Part shown: positions 17,671-26,903 of the stretch, in pieces
Layout: each line of letters begins with the position of its first letter
How positions within the stretch are numbered: position 1 is the stretch's first letter
Assembly (NCBI GenBank): GCA_028280485.1
Contig: JANQLS010000188.1
Coordinates: 1-61,923 of the forward strand
Source: Planctomycetota bacterium
GTDB taxonomy: Bacteria > Planctomycetota > UBA8108 > JACQVS01
Length of the DNA stretch: 61,923 bases
Direction: 5' to 3'
Notes under the pieces: generated by a model
Databases searched by the model: none
What the model was told of the DNA's origin: nothing
Seen by the model: only the letters and a program-made list of their open reading frames with translations
Translations under genes and position numbers: made by a program

Positions 17671-19182
17671 ATGTGCGCTTCACCCGTCTTTAAAGCCAAT
17701 CCTGATTATCTCCAGGCCACTCCATCTCTCGATGGAGATACCGATCCAAAGAAGAGGGTCTACTTCGAGGTCTTTGGTTGTCAGATGAATAAGCTCGATG
17801 CCGAGCTGATGGTGGGGACGCTCATGGAGAATGGTTACTCCCTCACCGAAAACATCGATGAAGCGGGAGTGGCGCTCTACGTCACCTGCAGCGTGAGGCA
17901 ACAAGCTGAGAATCGGGTCATCTCCAAAATCGGTAGCCTCAAGAAACGTAAAAAAGAAGATCCCAATTTCCTCATCGGGCTCTTGGGCTGTATGGCCCAA
18001 AACCAACCCGAAGAGACGCAAAAGAAAAACCCTCACATCGATGTGATCTGTGGGACCGCCGAGTTTTTACGTCTACCCGAGATTCTAGATCAAGCCCGGT
18101 CGGAAGGTCCTCAGATGGCGATCGACCTCAAAAAGAATCTCACCTATCAAAGAACGCAAAACTTAGGGCCGAAGAATTTCCAAGCGTTTATCTCCGTGAT
18201 GCGTGGCTGTGACATGGTGTGCTCTTTTTGCATCGTGCCTAAAACTCGCGGGAAAGAAATCAGTAAGCCCGTTACCGAGATCGTCGATGAAGCTAAGGCT
18301 CTCGCCGACTGTGGGGTAAGAGAGATCACTCTCTTGGGTCAAACCGTGAATTCTTATGGGAAGTGCTTGGCTCCAGGAAGAAAGATTGGGCTTCAACATC
18401 TCCTTCACGAACTCAATAAAATTAACGGCTTAGATCGAATTCGCTTCATCACTTCGCACCCTAGTTTCATGAACGACGATTTGATCGATGCGATGGCCGA
18501 TTTAGAAAAGGTCTGTGAGTACCTTCACCTTCCTGTTCAGTCGGGAGACGACGAGCAACTCAAAGCCATGCGGCGAGGTTACACGGTTGACCATTACCGA
18601 AAAGTGATCGACAAGTGTCGTCAACGCATTCCCAATTTCCGTTTAGCTACCGATTTCATCGTTGGCTTCCCGGGTGAAACCGATGCTGCCTTCGAGCGAA
18701 CTTGCGATTTGCTCCATGAAATGCAGTACCAAAACTCCTTTACTTTTAAATACTCTCCTCGCCCTGACACGGCTGCCTTCGACCTCGAAGACGACGTTCC
18801 CGAACCGGTGAAGCAAGAACGTAATCAGCGCTTGCTCGAAATTCAAAAAGAGATCAGCACCAAGATGTACGCCGAAAGTGTTGGGAGCATCGATAAAGTG
18901 CTGATCGAAGGCCCCAGCCAAAAAGATCCTAAACGCTACACCGGACGCAACACCGCTCACCAAATCGTCGTCTTTGATGCACCGGAGAGAGCTGAAGTTG
19001 CCGAAGGTTTAGTCGGTAAGATTCTTCCCATTCAGATCGAGGCCTCAACGAACTTAACTCTCTTTGGTCGCCTGTTAGATACGGAAGAAAAAGAGAAGAC
19101 AGTAGAAGCTTGTTCGGATCACGAGGATGCATCCCAGGGAGGATTGATTTCTCCCGAGTCGATTCAAAGAATCGATATTTAA
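17671..19182 (+). CDS. miaB: tRNA-2-methylthio-N6-dimethylallyladenosine synthase
   Basis: MiaB is a radical SAM methylthiotransferase that adds a methylthio group to i6A37 in tRNAs. The N-terminal UPF0004 domain carries three cluster cysteines (FGCQMN Cys37, YVTCS Cys73, LLGCMAQ Cys107). The radical SAM motif RGCDMVCSFCIVPKTRG supplies Cys180, Cys184 and Cys187. A C-terminal TRAM domain follows (~420-475), then a non-conserved acidic tail. The N-terminus is about 25 residues longer than in many homologues, so a later start cannot be excluded, but the ATG at 17671 is the best in frame. ribD starts 40 bp downstream and may be in the same transcript. Confidence 0.95.
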   Translation: MCASPVFKANPDYLQATPSLDGDTDPKKRVYFEVFGCQMNKLDAELMVGTLMENGYSLTENIDEAGVALYVTCSVRQQAENRVISKIGSLKKRKKEDPNFLIGLLGCMAQNQPEETQKKNPHIDVICGTAEFLRLPEILDQARSEGPQMAIDLKKNLTYQRTQNLGPKNFQAFISVMRGCDMVCSFCIVPKTRGKEISKPVTEIVDEAKALADCGVREITLLGQTVNSYGKCLAPGRKIGLQHLLHELNKINGLDRIRFITSHPSFMNDDLIDAMADLEKVCEYLHLPVQSGDDEQLKAMRRGYTVDHYRKVIDKCRQRIPNFRLATDFIVGFPGETDAAFERTCDLLHEMQYQNSFTFKYSPRPDTAAFDLEDDVPEPVKQERNQRLLEIQKEISTKMYAESVGSIDKVLIEGPSQKDPKRYTGRNTAHQIVVFDAPERAEVAEGLVGKILPIQIEASTNLTLFGRLLDTEEKEKTVEACSDHEDASQGGLISPESIQRIDI

Positions 19183-19222
19183 GCCTTTTCGAATTCTAAT
19201 TCTTTTTATCTTAAGCTCATTC

Positions 19223-20335
19223 GTGCCTAAGCTCCCTCCACCCCAGCCTGAATTCATGGCTTTAGCCATCCGATTAGCCCAACGGGGTATCGAGAAAGTC
19301 TCGCCCAATCCGCCGGTGGGTGCCGTGATCGTTTTGAGGGGGCAAATCCTCGGTCAAGGCTGGCATAAAAAAGTGGGGGGGCCTCACGCGGAAGTTGAAG
19401 CCATTCGTTCAGCTATCAGAGCGGGTCACCAAAACAAACTCAAGAAAGCGGATATCTACGTCTCGTTAGAACCTTGCGGACATCAGGGAAGAACGCCTCC
19501 TTGTAGCGCTGCGATCATTCAGGAGTCGTTTCGCCGTGTCATCTATTCTGTTCCTGATCCCAATCCTGAGACTCGAGGTAAAGGACCTCGGGCGATGCGA
19601 AAAAAAGGAATCGAGGTCATTAGTAACTTTCTTCGGACTGAAGGCGAAGAACTTCTCGCCCCTTACTTGTTCTTCCATCGGGAAGGAAGACCTTGGGTTC
19701 TATCTAAATGGGCGATGTCTCTCGATGGCAAGATTTCAACTCGTACCGGAGATTCGAAGTGGATTTCAAACGAGCGCTCACGCAAATTCGTTCAGTCTTT
19801 GAGAAGAAGAGTGGATGCCATATTGGTGGGAACGGAGACTTACGCCAAAGATGATCCTCTTTTACTTCCACGACCTCCCCGAGGTCGTTTTCCGCTTCGG
19901 GTGATCTTGGATCGACAAGGTCGACTGAGCCGAAAATTGCAGATTTTTTCCGATGCACGCGGTCCCCGCATATATGTCACCGCCAAGGAGGCGAGTGCGG
20001 CTCGAGTTCGTTGGATGGAACAACAGGGACTGGAAGTCTGGAAACTTTCAGCCAAAGAGCAGAGATTTAATCTTGGCCCACTTTTGAAGAGATTGGGGAA
20101 GCGAGGTATCACTCAGATTCTGGTTGAGGGAGGAGCTGAGATCCACGGAGCGCTTCTCGATCGAGGTCTCGTGAATGAGGTGGCTGCGTTCATCGCTCCC
20201 AAAATCATTGGTGGAGAGGCTGCGCCGAGCCCTGTCGGCGGTAATGGAGTCTTAAAAATGGCCCAGGTTCATTCCCTCAAGTCTTTAAATATCAAGAGGT
20301 TCGGGGAAGATGTGCTCGTTCACGGGCGGCTTTGA
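19223..20335 (+). CDS. ribD: Bifunctional riboflavin deaminase/reductase
   Basis: RibD performs two steps of riboflavin synthesis: deamination and then reduction of the pyrimidine intermediate made from GTP. The deaminase domain (residues ~12-140) shows the zinc site GGPHAEVEA (His55) and EPCGHQGRTPPC (Cys85, Cys94). The reductase domain (~150-370) shows KWAMSLDGKIST, DAILVGTETYAKDDP and ILVEGGAEIHG. The first codon is GTG at 19223; an ATG at 19256 (MALAIRLAQRG) is an alternative that fits family alignments equally well. It follows miaB by 40 bp. The other riboflavin gene in the window, ribB, is 20 kb away. Confidence 0.94.
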   Translation: MPKLPPPQPEFMALAIRLAQRGIEKVSPNPPVGAVIVLRGQILGQGWHKKVGGPHAEVEAIRSAIRAGHQNKLKKADIYVSLEPCGHQGRTPPCSAAIIQESFRRVIYSVPDPNPETRGKGPRAMRKKGIEVISNFLRTEGEELLAPYLFFHREGRPWVLSKWAMSLDGKISTRTGDSKWISNERSRKFVQSLRRRVDAILVGTETYAKDDPLLLPRPPRGRFPLRVILDRQGRLSRKLQIFSDARGPRIYVTAKEASAARVRWMEQQGLEVWKLSAKEQRFNLGPLLKRLGKRGITQILVEGGAEIHGALLDRGLVNEVAAFIAPKIIGGEAAPSPVGGNGVLKMAQVHSLKSLNIKRFGEDVLVHGRL

Positions 20336-20713
20336 TTTGCTCTCGGGAAAAAGTTGTAAGGGCTTCATTTGGAGAACGTCTTCATCGTTCAACACCTCCG
20401 AATCGGAGGCTTCTTTCCTAAAGACTCCATCCCGAAAACACCCGGCAAATTCGGATTTGGAAGCTCAAATTCCTGTCTCAATTTGATTCGTTTCGAGGTG
20501 GAATTCCCCTTTCATGGGGAATCCGATGGGCTTTATAGAATCCCTCCCCTTTTTTAGTTTATTTTTCGGAAAAATTAGGAATTATAGGGGGTTCATCGAA
20601 GCTTATGGGGGGCGGAATTCCTCCATGAATTCGTTTACAAGTTAGGTCACAAGTATAGAGTCCTCAAAACTCTATAAATCATTTCATATTCCTTCGTTTC
20701 CAATGAAAAGGTC
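20336..20713. other. Intergenic region between ribD and the ABC operon
   Basis: This 378-bp gap holds two hairpins: CCTCCG-AAT-CGGAGG (20395-20409), followed by a weak T-rich tail and possibly ending ribD, and ATTCCCC-TTTCAT-GGGGAAT (20503-20522). The promoter of the ABC operon should also lie here. I saw no FMN riboswitch pattern and no credible small gene. Confidence 0.45.
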
Positions 20714-21655
20714 ATGATCGAAGTAAAAAATATCACCAAGACTTACGGTGCGACCGTCGCGGTGAACGACGTCTCATTCTCGGCCGATAAGGGCGAGATC
20801 GTTGGCTTCCTCGGTCCCAATGGTGCTGGGAAGTCGACCACGATCAAAATCTTGACTTGCTACATCGTCGCCGACTCGGGAAACGTCTCCGTTGCCGGGC
20901 ACGATGTTCTTGAAGATTCACTTGGCGTTCGTCAAGTGGTGGGATACCTGCCCGAAACGACGGCCGTGTATCTCGACATGCGAGTCATCGATTATTTGAA
21001 CTTTGTCGCTCGCGCTCGACAAATTGCGGGTGGACAAAGGAAAGCAGCGATCGATCGCGTCATTCAGCTCACCGGGATTGAGAGAATGCTCAAAAAGGAT
21101 ATCGGGCATCTCTCCAAAGGATACAAGCAGAGAGTGGGCATTGCCCAAGCTCTCATTCACGATCCCCAGGTTCTCATCCTCGACGAACCTACCAGTGGTC
21201 TCGACCCCCATCAGATCATCGAGATTCGAAAACTCATTCAAGATCTGGGACAAGAGAAGCTCGTTCTGTTCAGCTCTCATATCCTCCAAGAGATCTCCGC
21301 CATCTGCACTCGCTTGATGGTGATCTGTGATGGTCGGCTCGTCGCCAACGGAAGTCCCGAAGAACTCGTTCAACAAGCCGGTGGGGGACGAGCTTTTAAG
21401 GTGCAGTGTCAAGGTAGTGACGATCTCAGTGCCCGGCTTCAAGATCTCTCCGGAGTGAGCGAAGTACGTGAATTAGGTCGCGTAGGTGACTTCAATGAAA
21501 TCGAAGTCGTCAGCGCAACCGGGCAAGACCTCGGGCCTGATATCTTTGATCTCGCCAACAATGCAGGTTTCCGCCTCGGCCGTATCGAAGAAAAATCGAA
21601 CACCCTGGAAGAGGTTTACCTCTCGTTGACCGCTCAAGCGATGAAAGCATCCTGA
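20714..21655 (+). CDS. ABC transporter ATP-binding protein (GldA-like)
   Basis: A 313-residue ABC-2-type ATPase. Walker A is GPNGAGKSTT (~residues 36-45), the signature is LSKGYKQRVGIAQAL (~134-148), and Walker B is VLILDEPTSGLDP (~155-167), with the H-loop FSSHIL. The C-terminal ~90 residues form the regulatory beta domain seen in GldA/NosF-type proteins. It opens a four-gene operon with the permease, a GldG-like protein and a DUF4340 protein. In Bacteroidota the related Gld system is linked to gliding; in planctomycete-like genomes similar sets exist without known gliding, so export of an unidentified substrate is the safer reading. Confidence 0.92.
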   Translation: MIEVKNITKTYGATVAVNDVSFSADKGEIVGFLGPNGAGKSTTIKILTCYIVADSGNVSVAGHDVLEDSLGVRQVVGYLPETTAVYLDMRVIDYLNFVARARQIAGGQRKAAIDRVIQLTGIERMLKKDIGHLSKGYKQRVGIAQALIHDPQVLILDEPTSGLDPHQIIEIRKLIQDLGQEKLVLFSSHILQEISAICTRLMVICDGRLVANGSPEELVQQAGGGRAFKVQCQGSDDLSARLQDLSGVSEVRELGRVGDFNEIEVVSATGQDLGPDIFDLANNAGFRLGRIEEKSNTLEEVYLSLTAQAMKAS

Positions 21656-21734
21656 GTTTTTTGTTTATGCTTTCATTCGGCGCGCTGAGCTTTTCCTTTC
21701 AATCCATCAAGAAAATTTAAATTACGATAGAACC

Positions 21735-22466
21735 ATGTCTAACTTTTGGACCGTCTACAGACGCGAGTTTTCGGCTTACTTCAATTCGCCGATCGCTTAC
21801 GTTGTGATCGTCGCCTTTTTGCTGGTGATGTCGTTCGTCTTCTTTCTGTTTATGAACTTCTTCTCCAACCCGAATCCTTCGTTTAGACCGTTCTTTGAGA
21901 ACCTCTTTTCGTTTGGATTCTTTTGTTTGGTCTTTATACCCGCCCTGACCATGCGGCTATGGGCTGAGGAGAAAAAGCAGGGATCGATCGAACTTCTACT
22001 GACCTTTCCACTCAATACCTCTCAGGTGGTCTTGGCGAAATTTTTTGCCTGTTACACCGTGGTCGTTGTGGCTGTTTTAGCCACCTTGAGTGTGCCGATA
22101 TCCATTTCTTACGTGCTCCCTCTCGACTGGGGGGTGGTTTTCACGAACTACGTAGGAATCCTGGCGATCGCGGCCGTGATCGTCTCCTTGGGTGGGTTCA
22201 CTTCGGCATTGACTGAGAATCAAATGGTCGGGTTTATCCTCGCCGTCATCGGAAGTGGAATTTTAACGTTCATCGGCTTTCCGCGAACGGTTGATTTCCT
22301 CAACAAGTTTCACTTGGGTGATTTTATGGCCGAACTCGGAACCTACACCCACTATCAAAATTTCGGAAAAGGTCTCATCGATGTCGTGGATTTGATCTAC
22401 GTCATCAGTATGACAACCCTCTTTTTGATCTTAAATAGCTTCGTCGTCGAGAGTCGTAAGTATTGA
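21735..22466 (+). CDS. ABC-2 permease (GldF-like)
   Basis: A 243-residue integral membrane protein with about six hydrophobic segments: N-terminal FWTVYRREFSAYFNSPIAYV, then AYVVIVAFLLVMSFVFFLFM, and the conserved cytoplasmic loop FIPALTMRLWAEEKKQGSIE with LLLTFPLNTSQVVLAKFFA, which is the hallmark of the GldF/ABC-2 family. It is 79 bp after the ATPase gene and 111 bp before the next start. It should form the membrane channel with that ATPase. Confidence 0.9.
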   Translation: MSNFWTVYRREFSAYFNSPIAYVVIVAFLLVMSFVFFLFMNFFSNPNPSFRPFFENLFSFGFFCLVFIPALTMRLWAEEKKQGSIELLLTFPLNTSQVVLAKFFACYTVVVVAVLATLSVPISISYVLPLDWGVVFTNYVGILAIAAVIVSLGGFTSALTENQMVGFILAVIGSGILTFIGFPRTVDFLNKFHLGDFMAELGTYTHYQNFGKGLIDVVDLIYVISMTTLFLILNSFVVESRKY

Positions 22467-22577
22467 CCTCGGTATCAAGCTGTTGGAAATAGAGTTTTGA
22501 ATGGTTCTCGAATCGGTTCGAGCATTCGAAACTTCTTCATGAATATCAATGAACTAACCCTCAAGGGTGAATGCGTT

Positions 22578-25178
22578 ATGGCAGATAGCAAAGATTTCAG
22601 ATTCAAGTTTTGGACTCTGAATTTAGTCTTCATCGGAGTTCTGATCACCATCGTGGTCGTCCTCGCCTTGATGTCGAAGAAGATCAATCTGAAGAAAGAT
22701 TTTACTGAAGATCAGATTTTCACCATCTCGGATGGATTTACGAACATCCTCGGTAACTTGAAGGCTCTTGAAGAGCCCGTGTTTGTGAACTACTACACCA
22801 GTGAAAAAATGCCCGCTCAGTTGGGAGACTTGAGGCAAAAGACTCAGGATCTCTTCGAAGAGATTTCGGCATTGAGTGGTGGCTTGGTCGAATACAAGAT
22901 TATCTACCCCGAGAAAGAAGCAGCTAAAGACGCTGAGACCAAAGTTGCTAAATACCGGGAGAAGATGGAAGCTTTAAAGGCTTGGGAACAACAGGCGGAA
23001 GCGAATCGGGGTAAGAAACCTGATCGACCTAAAGAGCCTAAGCAACAGCCAACCACCATCCAAGACTTTATGCGCATGCAACAAGGCATGCAAAAGACCG
23101 ATGAAGAGATCGCCGGGGATCGTCAGAAAAAAGCTGACGCCATGGCCAAGGGTTCAGGTCGTCCTGCGGATGAGCATTATTACGAAATGCTTCAAAAAGA
23201 TTTCATGTACGAGGCTACGGATGATTTGCAGGTCCAAGGGATCGGTAAGATTCCCTTCACGGAGAAGCAAGGAAGTGAAGTCATCGATTCGGCCTTTTAC
23301 TCGACGATCCACGTTAAGTATTTAGATAAAGACGCCGAGGTCATCGGTGGTCACTTCTTTATCGAAAATCTCGAATTGGAATTGGCTACTCGAATTCTCA
23401 AGTTAACGGCGCCCATCAAGCCGAAGGTGGCTTTCTTCGATGGTCGTCCCCCGGCGGCGCCTACACCTCCTGCGAATCCTCTTCAAGGGCCTCCACCTCA
23501 ACGTTCTGATTATCAAAGTGTGATCGGAGCCTTGGGTGAACTCTTCGATGTCCGTCAGACCAAACTCGAAGAGGGCGATTCCATTTCGGATTTACAAAAA
23601 TCCCTGTTAGAAGAGGCGAAGAAAGCTCGCGAAGAAGATAAGACTAAGGTCGCTGGGCTTCGTTCCGTTGAAGATGAAGCGAAGATCTCGTGTTTGATTG
23701 TCGCCCAACCTGACAACTTGGAAGAGCGTCAAGTTTTTGAGATCTCCAAAGCCATCTCAGAAGGTATTCCTACCGTCTTTTTGGTCTCCAGACATTCGGT
23801 CGATGTCAGTCAGGGACAGCAGGGTGGAATGATGAAAGGTTATCCCATCTCGTTTTTGAATCCTGGCCTGGATGATTATTTCCGCAGTTTGGGAGTTGGG
23901 ATCTTCTCTGAGCTGCTCGCGAGTAACCAATGTGTCGGTTTGCCCGTGATCCAACAATTCCAGGGAAAATACATCATGGTGGAAGCTCCCGCCGCTTCTT
24001 GTTTACTCGCCCGAGTCGACGAAGGGGTGGTGAATACCGATGCCGCTTTGATGAACCGAATCCAACATTTAGTTTTTCCTTCAACGAACGGTCTGTCCAT
24101 CGATGAGAAGAAAATTGAAGAGCTCGGAATCAAGGTGGAGTCCCTCGCTTGGACTCACAAGCACACCTGGGCGAAACAAGTTTCACCCTTCAATCAAACT
24201 CCCTTCGGTCAACCTCAACCCACCTCCCTCATGAGTGAGCAACGGGATTTCTTTCAACGTAAAGATCCTGATCGTTATGGGGATGATTTCATCGAAAAAC
24301 GAAACTTGGCCGTGCAGTTGACCGGAAAGATTCCCTTCTTCTTCCAAAATAAGAAAGTCCCTGCTTGGAAGAAAAAAGAAGAACCTACCCCCGGTGGCCC
24401 CGGTGGAATCAATCCTCACGGTGGATTCCCGGGTGGATTGCCTCCTGGACTAGTTCCACCTGGAAGGGGAGGACCAGCGGGTCAACCTCAAGAAGCGGGT
24501 GAACCGGGTAACACTGAAGCCCAAAATTCGGCTCAGGGTAACAATACTCCTCCGGCTCCAAATCAAGCCAATAAAGCTGTAACGAACGAGTCGGCATCGG
24601 CTCCTCCCAAGCCCCAGGAGAATTCACCTCAACCGGTAGTCCCCGCTGGACCGGGCACGGATCCCGTGAAGCCCGATGGTTCTTCGACGACTACGGAAAA
24701 TAAAAGTGGGCCTGAAACGGAGATTCAAGCTGGTGGTCCGGGAACCGATGCTCAGTTAACTCCTCCTCAACCCAAAAAAGAAAATAAGCCCGCACCGCAA
24801 CCCACTCAGGATGAAGTGGCTTCCGTCACCGTTTCTGACCGTTGTAACGTGGTGATCTTTAACTCGGTGGATGCCCTGAAGGATAGTTTTCACTTAGGGC
24901 AACGAGGACAAAATCCCGCATATCAACCCAACTTGATGTTCTTCAAGAACGCGATCGAAACCTTTGCTTTAGGTGAAGATCTTTTGAGCATCAGAAGAAA
25001 AACTCTCACTCAACGAAACTTTAATCCCGGTACGACCAGCAAGAAACAAAACACAATTCAGACTGTGAATTTTCTCTTGTTGCCTGGGATTATTGGTGCT
25101 TTTGGTTTAGCGATCTTCATTTCACGAAGAGTTCAAGCCAGTAATTACGAACGTCAAATTCAACGTCAATCCAAATAA
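22578..25178 (+). CDS. GldG-like ABC-associated membrane protein
   Basis: The protein (866 residues from this start) has an N-terminal transmembrane helix (LVFIGVLITIVVVLALM), a large extracytoplasmic part resembling the ABC_transp_aux/GldG domain (KPKVAFFDGRPP, PTVFLVSRHSVDV), and a C-terminal transmembrane helix (FLLLPGIIGAFGLAIFISRR). A Pro/Gly/Gln-rich low-complexity stretch covers roughly residues 600-750, just before the last folded part. The TTG at 22497 would add 27 unlikely residues; the ATG at 22578 has AAGGGTGA about eight bases upstream and is preferred. It is the accessory subunit of the ABC complex encoded by the two previous genes. Confidence 0.85.
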   Translation: MADSKDFRFKFWTLNLVFIGVLITIVVVLALMSKKINLKKDFTEDQIFTISDGFTNILGNLKALEEPVFVNYYTSEKMPAQLGDLRQKTQDLFEEISALSGGLVEYKIIYPEKEAAKDAETKVAKYREKMEALKAWEQQAEANRGKKPDRPKEPKQQPTTIQDFMRMQQGMQKTDEEIAGDRQKKADAMAKGSGRPADEHYYEMLQKDFMYEATDDLQVQGIGKIPFTEKQGSEVIDSAFYSTIHVKYLDKDAEVIGGHFFIENLELELATRILKLTAPIKPKVAFFDGRPPAAPTPPANPLQGPPPQRSDYQSVIGALGELFDVRQTKLEEGDSISDLQKSLLEEAKKAREEDKTKVAGLRSVEDEAKISCLIVAQPDNLEERQVFEISKAISEGIPTVFLVSRHSVDVSQGQQGGMMKGYPISFLNPGLDDYFRSLGVGIFSELLASNQCVGLPVIQQFQGKYIMVEAPAASCLLARVDEGVVNTDAALMNRIQHLVFPSTNGLSIDEKKIEELGIKVESLAWTHKHTWAKQVSPFNQTPFGQPQPTSLMSEQRDFFQRKDPDRYGDDFIEKRNLAVQLTGKIPFFFQNKKVPAWKKKEEPTPGGPGGINPHGGFPGGLPPGLVPPGRGGPAGQPQEAGEPGNTEAQNSAQGNNTPPAPNQANKAVTNESASAPPKPQENSPQPVVPAGPGTDPVKPDGSSTTTENKSGPETEIQAGGPGTDAQLTPPQPKKENKPAPQPTQDEVASVTVSDRCNVVIFNSVDALKDSFHLGQRGQNPAYQPNLMFFKNAIETFALGEDLLSIRRKTLTQRNFNPGTTSKKQNTIQTVNFLLLPGIIGAFGLAIFISRRVQASNYERQIQRQSK

Positions 25179-25193
25179 TTCTAACGATCAACT

Positions 25194-26744
25194 ATGAACA
25201 CTAAATCACTTATAGCTGCTGTCGTGGTCCTCGTGATCCTAGTCATCGTTTATGTCTCCACGACCGGAGACCGAGAAGACAGCCAATCGGATCAAGCGAC
25301 TTCCTCTTTCGAAAGTTTCAAGAGCTTAGATGAGAAAGCCGTCGATAGGATTACGGTAGAACGAGACGATGTTAAAGTGGAGCTGGTGAGAACTGAGGCT
25401 GGTGACAACCCGAAATGGGAGTTGAAATCGAGCTTCGGTTATCCCGCAGATCCGGAACGCATCGATCGACTTTACGAAGAACTCGAAAAAATTGAAGACG
25501 GTGAAAAGGTCGGCTCAAAGGCGGCTTCGCATTCGAGGTTCGAGGTCGACGCCGAATCTGGAGCCAAGATATCCTTCTTCGTGGGTGCTGAACAGAAGGC
25601 CGCCATTACTTTAGGCAAGCGGGCCAACTCTCGAACTTTAGATAGTTATTCGTTCGTTCGGTTCGGAGATGACGCCGAAGTTTACAAGGTTGACGGTGAA
25701 GCTCGAAGTTACATCGGGGCTGGCGGAGATAAGTTAGAGAAAGATTACACCCTGTTGAAGGAACTCTATGAGATTCCTGAGAGCAATAAGGTGATCTCGG
25801 CTCAATTGACCTACCCCGATAAGACAATCATGATCAACCGAGTCGATCGGGAGAAGGTCATCGAAGAGCCCAAAGATCCCAATAAAGAAGAGACCACTGA
25901 AGAAGGCAAAATTGCCGTCGAAGAGCCGTCGAAGGAAAAGAAAACCGAGAAGGTTGAAGAATTCCACGTCACTTCAGGGGCCGAGACCTTCAAGGTTGAA
26001 AAAGATAAAGAATGGGATGCCAAGAGTTATCTCAACAATCACAAGTCTCTTCGCGTCAAAGAAGCTGTGGAGCCTAAAAGTTTTGCTGAATACGGTCTCG
26101 ATAAACCTCAGCTTAAAGTGACCCTCACTTCGGTGAGTTCAGGGGGTGATATTCTGGCCACGAAAGTTCTCTTTGGAAATGCGATCAAAGATGACAAGGG
26201 CGAAGACACCGGTTACTACGTCGCTTTAGAGGGGCAAACTCCTGCTCGCATTTACTCGATCGAAAAATATACGATCACTTCCTGGAAGAAGGAAGTCGCT
26301 GACTTCAAACCGAAGCCTCCTGAGCCTGAGAAAAAAGAAGACAATCCTGCCATCATTCCCGATGGTGGTAAGGAAGGTGCTAACACTTCTTCTGATGCTC
26401 ATGAAGGTCACAGTCATGAAGGACAGGTCACGGCAAGCCATATTTTAATTCCCTATAAGGGAGCAGATTCTGCTGCCGCAGATGTCACCCGCACCAAAGA
26501 AGAAGCAAAAAAAGAGGCCGAACGCATTCTGGCTGAAGTTAAAAAAGAGGGATCGGATTTCGCCAAGTTCGCGAAAGATCACTCTAGTTGCTCGAGTGCT
26601 TCTGACGGTGGAAACCTCGGTTCTTTCAGCTACGGTCAAATGGTGAAGCCCTTCAGTGAGGCGGCTTTTGAAATAAAGCCGGGCGATATCTCTGAGATTG
26701 TGGAGACCGGTTTTGGTTTTCATATCATTAAGCGAACGAAGTAA
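25194..26744 (+). CDS. DUF4340 protein fused to a parvulin-type PPIase domain
   Basis: An N-terminal transmembrane anchor (SLIAAVVVLVILVIVYVST, ~4-22) is followed by DUF4340 repeats (~35-380; phrases such as SLDEKAVDRITVERD, WELKSSFGYPADPERIDRLY, KLEKDYTLLKELYEIPE). A charged linker with a His-rich run, DAHEGHSHEGQ (~400-410), leads to a C-terminal rotamase domain of the PpiC/parvulin type (~412-516): TASHILIPYKG, SDFAKFAKDHSSCSSASDGG, NLGSFSYGQMVKPFSEAAF, GFGFHIIKRTK. DUF4340 proteins commonly end Gld-type ABC operons; the PPIase fusion is what stands out here. It should face the periplasm. It starts 15 bp after the GldG-like gene, and a terminator follows. Confidence 0.88.
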   Translation: MNTKSLIAAVVVLVILVIVYVSTTGDREDSQSDQATSSFESFKSLDEKAVDRITVERDDVKVELVRTEAGDNPKWELKSSFGYPADPERIDRLYEELEKIEDGEKVGSKAASHSRFEVDAESGAKISFFVGAEQKAAITLGKRANSRTLDSYSFVRFGDDAEVYKVDGEARSYIGAGGDKLEKDYTLLKELYEIPESNKVISAQLTYPDKTIMINRVDREKVIEEPKDPNKEETTEEGKIAVEEPSKEKKTEKVEEFHVTSGAETFKVEKDKEWDAKSYLNNHKSLRVKEAVEPKSFAEYGLDKPQLKVTLTSVSSGGDILATKVLFGNAIKDDKGEDTGYYVALEGQTPARIYSIEKYTITSWKKEVADFKPKPPEPEKKEDNPAIIPDGGKEGANTSSDAHEGHSHEGQVTASHILIPYKGADSAAADVTRTKEEAKKEAERILAEVKKEGSDFAKFAKDHSSCSSASDGGNLGSFSYGQMVKPFSEAAFEIKPGDISEIVETGFGFHIIKRTK

Positions 26745-26761
26745 CGCTATTGCTAAATATT

Positions 26762-26803
26762 GAAAAAGCCCCGTGTTCCTTCGGAACACGCGGCTTTTTT
26801 TTA
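26762..26803 (+). terminator. Intrinsic terminator of the ABC operon
   Basis: AAAGCCCCGTGTTCC (26764-26778) pairs with GGAACACGCGGCTTT around a TTC loop, with one or two mismatches near the base, and runs into eight T. It ends the four-gene Gld-type operon. Confidence 0.9.
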
Positions 26804-26903
26804 TTTCATTGACGATTAATTGACCCTGAAGGTACATCTCCCATAGGACCTACGTTCGAATCAAAATGCCTGTCTCTATATAAATAGTTAGGACTAATTC
26901 ATC

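Noticed and set aside
20369..20557. Possible small gene or FMN riboswitch after ribD
   Set aside because: The frame starts at TTG without support. The hairpins do not show the conserved FMN riboswitch boxes, and the region is downstream of ribD.
26840..26870. tRNA-like TTCGAATC motif
   Set aside because: A single T-loop-like string without acceptor or anticodon arms; no tRNA gene could be folded.
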